IMG/VR virus record: IMGVR_UViG_3300010368_000041
Location: 1 to 35,170 of that record
Length of the DNA stretch: 35,170 nucleotides
DNA from: a virus
Direction: 5' to 3' (one strand)
How positions within the stretch are numbered: position 1 is the stretch's first letter; the number at the start of each line of letters is the position of its first letter. The position numbers were made by a program, and so were the translations under genes. Shown here piece after piece: positions 31,330 to 35,170 of the stretch. The notes below the pieces were generated by a model. That model did no database searches, was not told the DNA's origin, and saw only the letters and a list, made by a program, of their open reading frames with translations.

Positions 31330-34300
31330 TTATCCTTCTAATGTTGTTATTCTAGCTTCTAATTCTTGTATGGTTTTTACAAGTAAAGGTACAAGTTTAG
31401 AGTGATCAATACCTTGTGGGTCTATTTGTCCAGCTTCGTGATGTCCGTCAGGATGTACTGCGTCCTTCTCACCAGCAACCGCTTCTGGTACTACACTACT
31501 AACTTCGTGTGCTAAGAATCCATCAAGAGGTGTGTTAGTGTCGTCACTTATCCAATTAAATCTCTTTGGTTTTAGTTGTTTTAGTCTAGCTGTAGCACCT
31601 GTCATGTCTGCCACGTTTTCTTTAAGCCTGTAATCCGAAGATGTAACATAAGCAGTTGAGCCAGAGCTTGTAGTAATACGACCAACAAGTGACCCTGTGG
31701 CATTATCAAATTCTATTGCATTATAACCATTAGTTCCTATTTTAATGCCCATTGCTGTAGATTCAGCTTTACCAGTAATATAAAATAAATCTGTTCCTGT
31801 ATTGTCTCCTACATAAACACGATCATTGCCACCATCAACAAAAAATGTATTTGAAGAATTGTCTGTTTCAACACGGAAATTTATTGATACTCCATCTTGA
31901 TTAAACACTGTTTCAGTGGGAAGTATATCTAAACGATTTCTATATGTTGAATTAGTTATGGTGCCAAATCTTAAAATACCATCTTCTGTGCTAGAAGTTA
32001 CATCATCAATAAAGCATTGTATGCCAGCATATAGCTCAGCGTTACCAGCACTATCCCTACCCAGAAAATCTAGTTGTGCTATTTCGTCATTATTTGCTGG
32101 ATTAGCACTAGCTTTTTCAAATACTACTCTTACACCATTTGCATCATCGTTACCATTTCGAAATCTTGAGTTTACAACATTTGCCCCAGATTCTACAACT
32201 GAAAAAGTATCACCAGACTCTCCAGAAGCACCGCCAACACGAACACTATCATCACCACCATCCACAACTAGCATATTAGCGTTACCGTTAGACTCAACAC
32301 GGAAGTCAGCATCTACACTATCTTCGTTAATAACTACACCACCAGCAGCTTGAATATCTAATACACCAGTGCTACTAAGGTACATAATCCCAGCATTTTG
32401 AACACCAGAGTTAGTATCCACTACTATAGAACCAAGAACATTAGAACCGTTAGTAAAGGCTAGCATACCTGCATCTGCTCCATTAGATGCAGTAGAACCA
32501 ATGTTTAATCTACCTCTGTTCGCTGTTCCTATTATTCCTACATAGGTTCTTGCGGCAGTGCCGTCATTTGTAACGTCACCGTCAGCTACTCCGATTCCAA
32601 CGCTGCCTACTGAGTTAATACGCATACGTTCCTCAATAGCGGCACCAGCGGCTTCTGTTTTAAACAACAATGCCCCAGCAGACGTTGAACCATCTGCAAG
32701 TCCATTAATACTTGCTAGTGAACTGTCAGTAGAGTTTCCAAAATGAAGTATTCCCATTGACCCAGTTGTTGAACTATCAGACGATGTTAATCCTAAACTA
32801 GCACCACCGTTTGCAATAGTGTCTGTAATATGAAGCTGTCTTGATGGTTCTGTTTGATTTATACCAATTTTACCATTAGCAGCGTCAACAAACAACATAT
32901 GGGTGTTGTCATTTGATTCAACTCTGAAGTCTACATCAGCAGAACCTTCGTTAAACACCGCAGCACTAGTACTAAGATCTAAAGCTCTGACTCCTCCTAC
33001 ATAAAATGTCTGTTGGTCAGTACCAAAATCTAGTGAGGTATTTGTATCTCCTTGGTGAACTAGTCCACCAGAACTTGTTAGAGTGCCATCAATGACTGCG
33101 TTGCCAGCAACGTCTAGGTTACCAGCCACAGAAGTTAAAGAAGAAGTTCCGTTTGCAATATTTACATCTATTTCATCTTCAGCACTGCCGTCTATTATTT
33201 CAAAACCCGTTTGCATTTCCCCGTCATGGGTTGCAACTCGCATCCGTATTTTTCCACCTTCAGACCCGTCAGCAGCAGAGGCTATAAGAGCTTCAATTCT
33301 ACCAAAGGTAGTTTGGTTTTGCCCTGCATCGTCACCAATAAAATCTATTTCAGCAAGGTCATCACCATTTGCTCCATTTCTACCGCCATCTTTAACAAAG
33401 TGTAAACGTGAAGAAGTTCCATCAGATGTTTTTTGTTTAATGATTAGTACAGGATCAGTTGTGTTTGTTGACTGAATAGTAACAGTATCAGAATCAAACG
33501 TAGCCGCCCCGTCTACCGTTAATCCATCAGATGTTACTGTGCCTGTTACATTAATTCCTGTGGCCTGTGTGTTAAGTTTGGATTCGTTGTTGTGAAATAG
33601 CGTTACTGCACCATCAGCATACGCACTAAACATTTCTTCGTTATTTGCATTATTTTTTACACGAAAACTATCTGAGCGTACTGTTAAATCACCAGTATCA
33701 TTTTTTATAGTTGCACTTCCGCTTGCATGGTAAAGACTTAAATCGTTACTGTCGCCAATAGTTAAAGCATCTGTGAAATCACCTAAAGATAAACCATCAC
33801 TAGTCACTGTGCCTGTAACTGTAACACCACCAGAAGCTGTTGCTAGTTTGGCTGCGTTATCGTGATATAAAGTTACGGCTCCGTCAGCAGCAATATTAAT
33901 AGCGGCTTCAGATGTTTTAGCGTTAATAGTTAAAGAACCTGTTTGACTAATAATTTTTGAATTACTACCATCGTGATAAATTTGTAAATCATCACCAGCA
34001 CCAAATAAAGCTTTACCGTCATCTGCAAATGAAGCATTGCCAGTTATTGAAATACCGCCAGAAGCTGTGGCTAATTTAGCAGAGCCATCATAAGATAAAC
34101 CAACAGCTCCATCAGCGTTAGCAGTTATCATATTTTCTGAAGCATCTGCTTTTTTTACAACAAAACTAGTTCCTGCCAATACTCTTAAATCTCCAGTTCC
34201 TTGATCAGAAATATAAGAGTGACTACCATCGTGATAAATCTGTAAGTCAGAGCCAGCACCAAAGATAGCCTTTGCATTATCAGCAAATGTAGCGTTACCA

Positions 34301-35170
34301 GCGTGAGCTGTAGTAGATGCAAAATCCACAGCACCATCTATGTCCACGACATCAAGGTTGGTTGTACCATTTACATCTATGTCACCTGAGATGTCTAGTG
34401 AACTAAACGTACCTACACCTGCTGTTACATTACCTGCTGTACCACTAAAGACTTCAGAACTATTTGTAGCAGCAGTTAAGAATGTAAATGCAGATGCACT
34501 GTCATCATAACCAAAGAAGCCTACTCTCGCTGAGGAACCATCGTGGTATCTAAACTCAATACCTCTATCTTTATTATCATCAGATCCCGGAGCAGAGTCT
34601 CCACCTAAAGTAAAGATAGGATCATCTATAGTAACAGTAGTACTGTTTACAGTTGTAGTTGTACCATTAACAGTCAAGTCTCCTGTAACAGTTAAGTTAT
34701 CATTTACTGTAGTTTCAGATGTACTGTGACCAATAGAAATAGGTACACCAGAGGTTGCTGTACCAATAGTAATGCCATTTGTTGTGTTTGAATTATCAAT
34801 GCTTAATGTAGATGTACTATCTATATCTATAGTAGATGCATCAATATCAACAGTTCCATCAACATTAAGATCTCCTGCTATGTCTACATCTGAACCAAAT
34901 ACAGCATTACCAGTAAGTGCCATTCCTCCAGTCATAACTGTACCATTTGATGCATTTATATCTAATGTAGCTGTATCTATTTGTACTTCTGAGTCAGCAG
35001 CAATGTCCATTTGACCATCTGCACTTGAGTGAATAGAAATAGCACTGTCACGGAACTGAACTTTTTTTGCTGCACTCATTAAAATGTTTTGACTTGCATC
35101 TACGGTAAAAGATGTAGTACCACCTGTTGCTACAGTAATAACATCTGAACCACTAAATGTAATACTAGTG
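31330..35170 (-). CDS. Tail fibre with S74 chaperone (5' end off-window)
   Basis: The C-terminal part of a long tail fibre, at least about 1279 residues. An in-frame ATG lies at 35079, but the frame stays open through 35170 and reads ITFSGSDVITVATGGTTSFT, so the true start is almost surely beyond the window. Most of it is beta-helix-like repeats: units such as GAGDDLQIYHDGS, LATASGGVTVTGTVTSDG and DFRVESN...MLVVDGGDDSVRVG. The last 100 residues (about 31330-31640) are a Peptidase_S74/endosialidase chaperone with SSDYRLKENV and a final helix. In known fibres this domain guides trimerisation and is then cut off before its Ser. The protein binds the host receptor. Confidence 0.9.
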   Translation of the reverse strand, partial: TSITFSGSDVITVATGGTTSFTVDASQNILMSAAKKVQFRDSAISIHSSADGQMDIAADSEVQIDTATLDINASNGTVMTGGMALTGNAVFGSDVDIAGDLNVDGTVDIDASTIDIDSTSTLSIDNSNTTNGITIGTATSGVPISIGHSTSETTVNDNLTVTGDLTVNGTTTTVNSTTVTIDDPIFTLGGDSAPGSDDNKDRGIEFRYHDGSSARVGFFGYDDSASAFTFLTAATNSSEVFSGTAGNVTAGVGTFSSLDISGDIDVNGTTNLDVVDIDGAVDFASTTAHAGNATFADNAKAIFGAGSDLQIYHDGSHSYISDQGTGDLRVLAGTSFVVKKADASENMITANADGAVGLSYDGSAKLATASGGISITGNASFADDGKALFGAGDDLQIYHDGSNSKIISQTGSLTINAKTSEAAINIAADGAVTLYHDNAAKLATASGGVTVTGTVTSDGLSLGDFTDALTIGDSNDLSLYHASGSATIKNDTGDLTVRSDSFRVKNNANNEEMFSAYADGAVTLFHNNESKLNTQATGINVTGTVTSDGLTVDGAATFDSDTVTIQSTNTTDPVLIIKQKTSDGTSSRLHFVKDGGRNGANGDDLAEIDFIGDDAGQNQTTFGRIEALIASAADGSEGGKIRMRVATHDGEMQTGFEIIDGSAEDEIDVNIANGTSSLTSVAGNLDVAGNAVIDGTLTSSGGLVHQGDTNTSLDFGTDQQTFYVGGVRALDLSTSAAVFNEGSADVDFRVESNDNTHMLFVDAANGKIGINQTEPSRQLHITDTIANGGASLGLTSSDSSTTGSMGILHFGNSTDSSLASINGLADGSTSAGALLFKTEAAGAAIEERMRINSVGSVGIGVADGDVTNDGTAARTYVGIIGTANRGRLNIGSTASNGADAGMLAFTNGSNVLGSIVVDTNSGVQNAGIMYLSSTGVLDIQAAGGVVINEDSVDADFRVESNGNANMLVVDGGDDSVRVGGASGESGDTFSVVESGANVVNSRFRNGNDDANGVRVVFEKASANPANNDEIAQLDFLGRDSAGNAELYAGIQCFIDDVTSSTEDGILRFGTITNSTYRNRLDILPTETVFNQDGVSINFRVETDNSSNTFFVDGGNDRVYVGDNTGTDLFYITGKAESTAMGIKIGTNGYNAIEFDNATGSLVGRITTSSGSTAYVTSSDYRLKENVADMTGATARLKQLKPKRFNWISDDTNTPLDGFLAHEVSSVVPEAVAGEKDAVHPDGHHEAGQIDPQGIDHSKLVPLLVKTIQELEARITTLEG

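Noticed and set aside
31916-33475. Several rightward frames opposite the tail fibre
   Set aside because: They are Ser/Pro/Thr-rich mirrors of the repetitive fibre coding strand, without starts that have binding sites.

Overview
The window looks like about 35 kb of a lytic, tailed, podovirus-like bacteriophage genome. It is AT-rich, and its gene families (B12-dependent ribonucleotide reductase, MazG, T7-type replication proteins, long repeat-rich tail fibre with an S74 chaperone) are those common in marine phages of low-GC hosts. The host cannot be fixed from sequence alone; a marine alphaproteobacterium is a reasonable inference. No integrase, repressor, tRNA or phage RNA polymerase was recognised, and three near-consensus or plausible sigma70-type promoters suggest use of the host RNA polymerase. 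Terminase, portal and capsid genes are not in the window. They probably lie beyond the right edge, because the tail-fibre frame is still open at the last base.

Layout. 1-473: non-coding left edge with a promoter candidate and two tandem hairpin terminators, possibly framing a ~140 nt RNA. 474-4830 (+): early genes of mostly unknown function: a lysine-rich protein, small membrane proteins, a zinc ribbon, a large protein with a cysteine-cluster tail, and an M20-like peptidase. 4828-4950: AT-rich control region with a promoter candidate and dyad repeats. 4968-7752 (+): a PP-loop (PAPS-reductase-like) protein, a conserved phage protein and a C5-cytosine methyltransferase, with small ORFs. 7745-14036 (+): T7-like replication block: primase-helicase, DNA polymerase with 3'-5' exonuclease, ssDNA-binding protein, Cas4/RecB-like nuclease, resolvase-like nuclease, metallophosphoesterase. 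14039-17963 (+): nucleotide-supply block after a good promoter: MazG, a nuclease-like protein, class II RNR, a DUF3310 protein and small genes. 17960-35170 (-): virion/late block read leftward: tail fibre, tail-associated protein, small membrane protein, five exported or membrane proteins, a strong internal promoter, then a repeat-rich 1056-aa protein and four further structural-type genes ending in a 1407-aa protein. The two arms collide tail to tail with overlapping stop codons.

How it fits together. The rightward arm takes over host metabolism: MazG, RNR and the nucleases feed a T7-like replisome, and the methyltransferase probably protects or marks the DNA. The leftward arm builds the virion and, unusually, encodes a run of secreted proteins including a PapD-like/pilin-like pair. 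That exported cluster and the dyad-rich control region are the most interesting unexplained parts. No endolysin was recognised, so the lysis genes are either off-window or hidden among the small membrane proteins.
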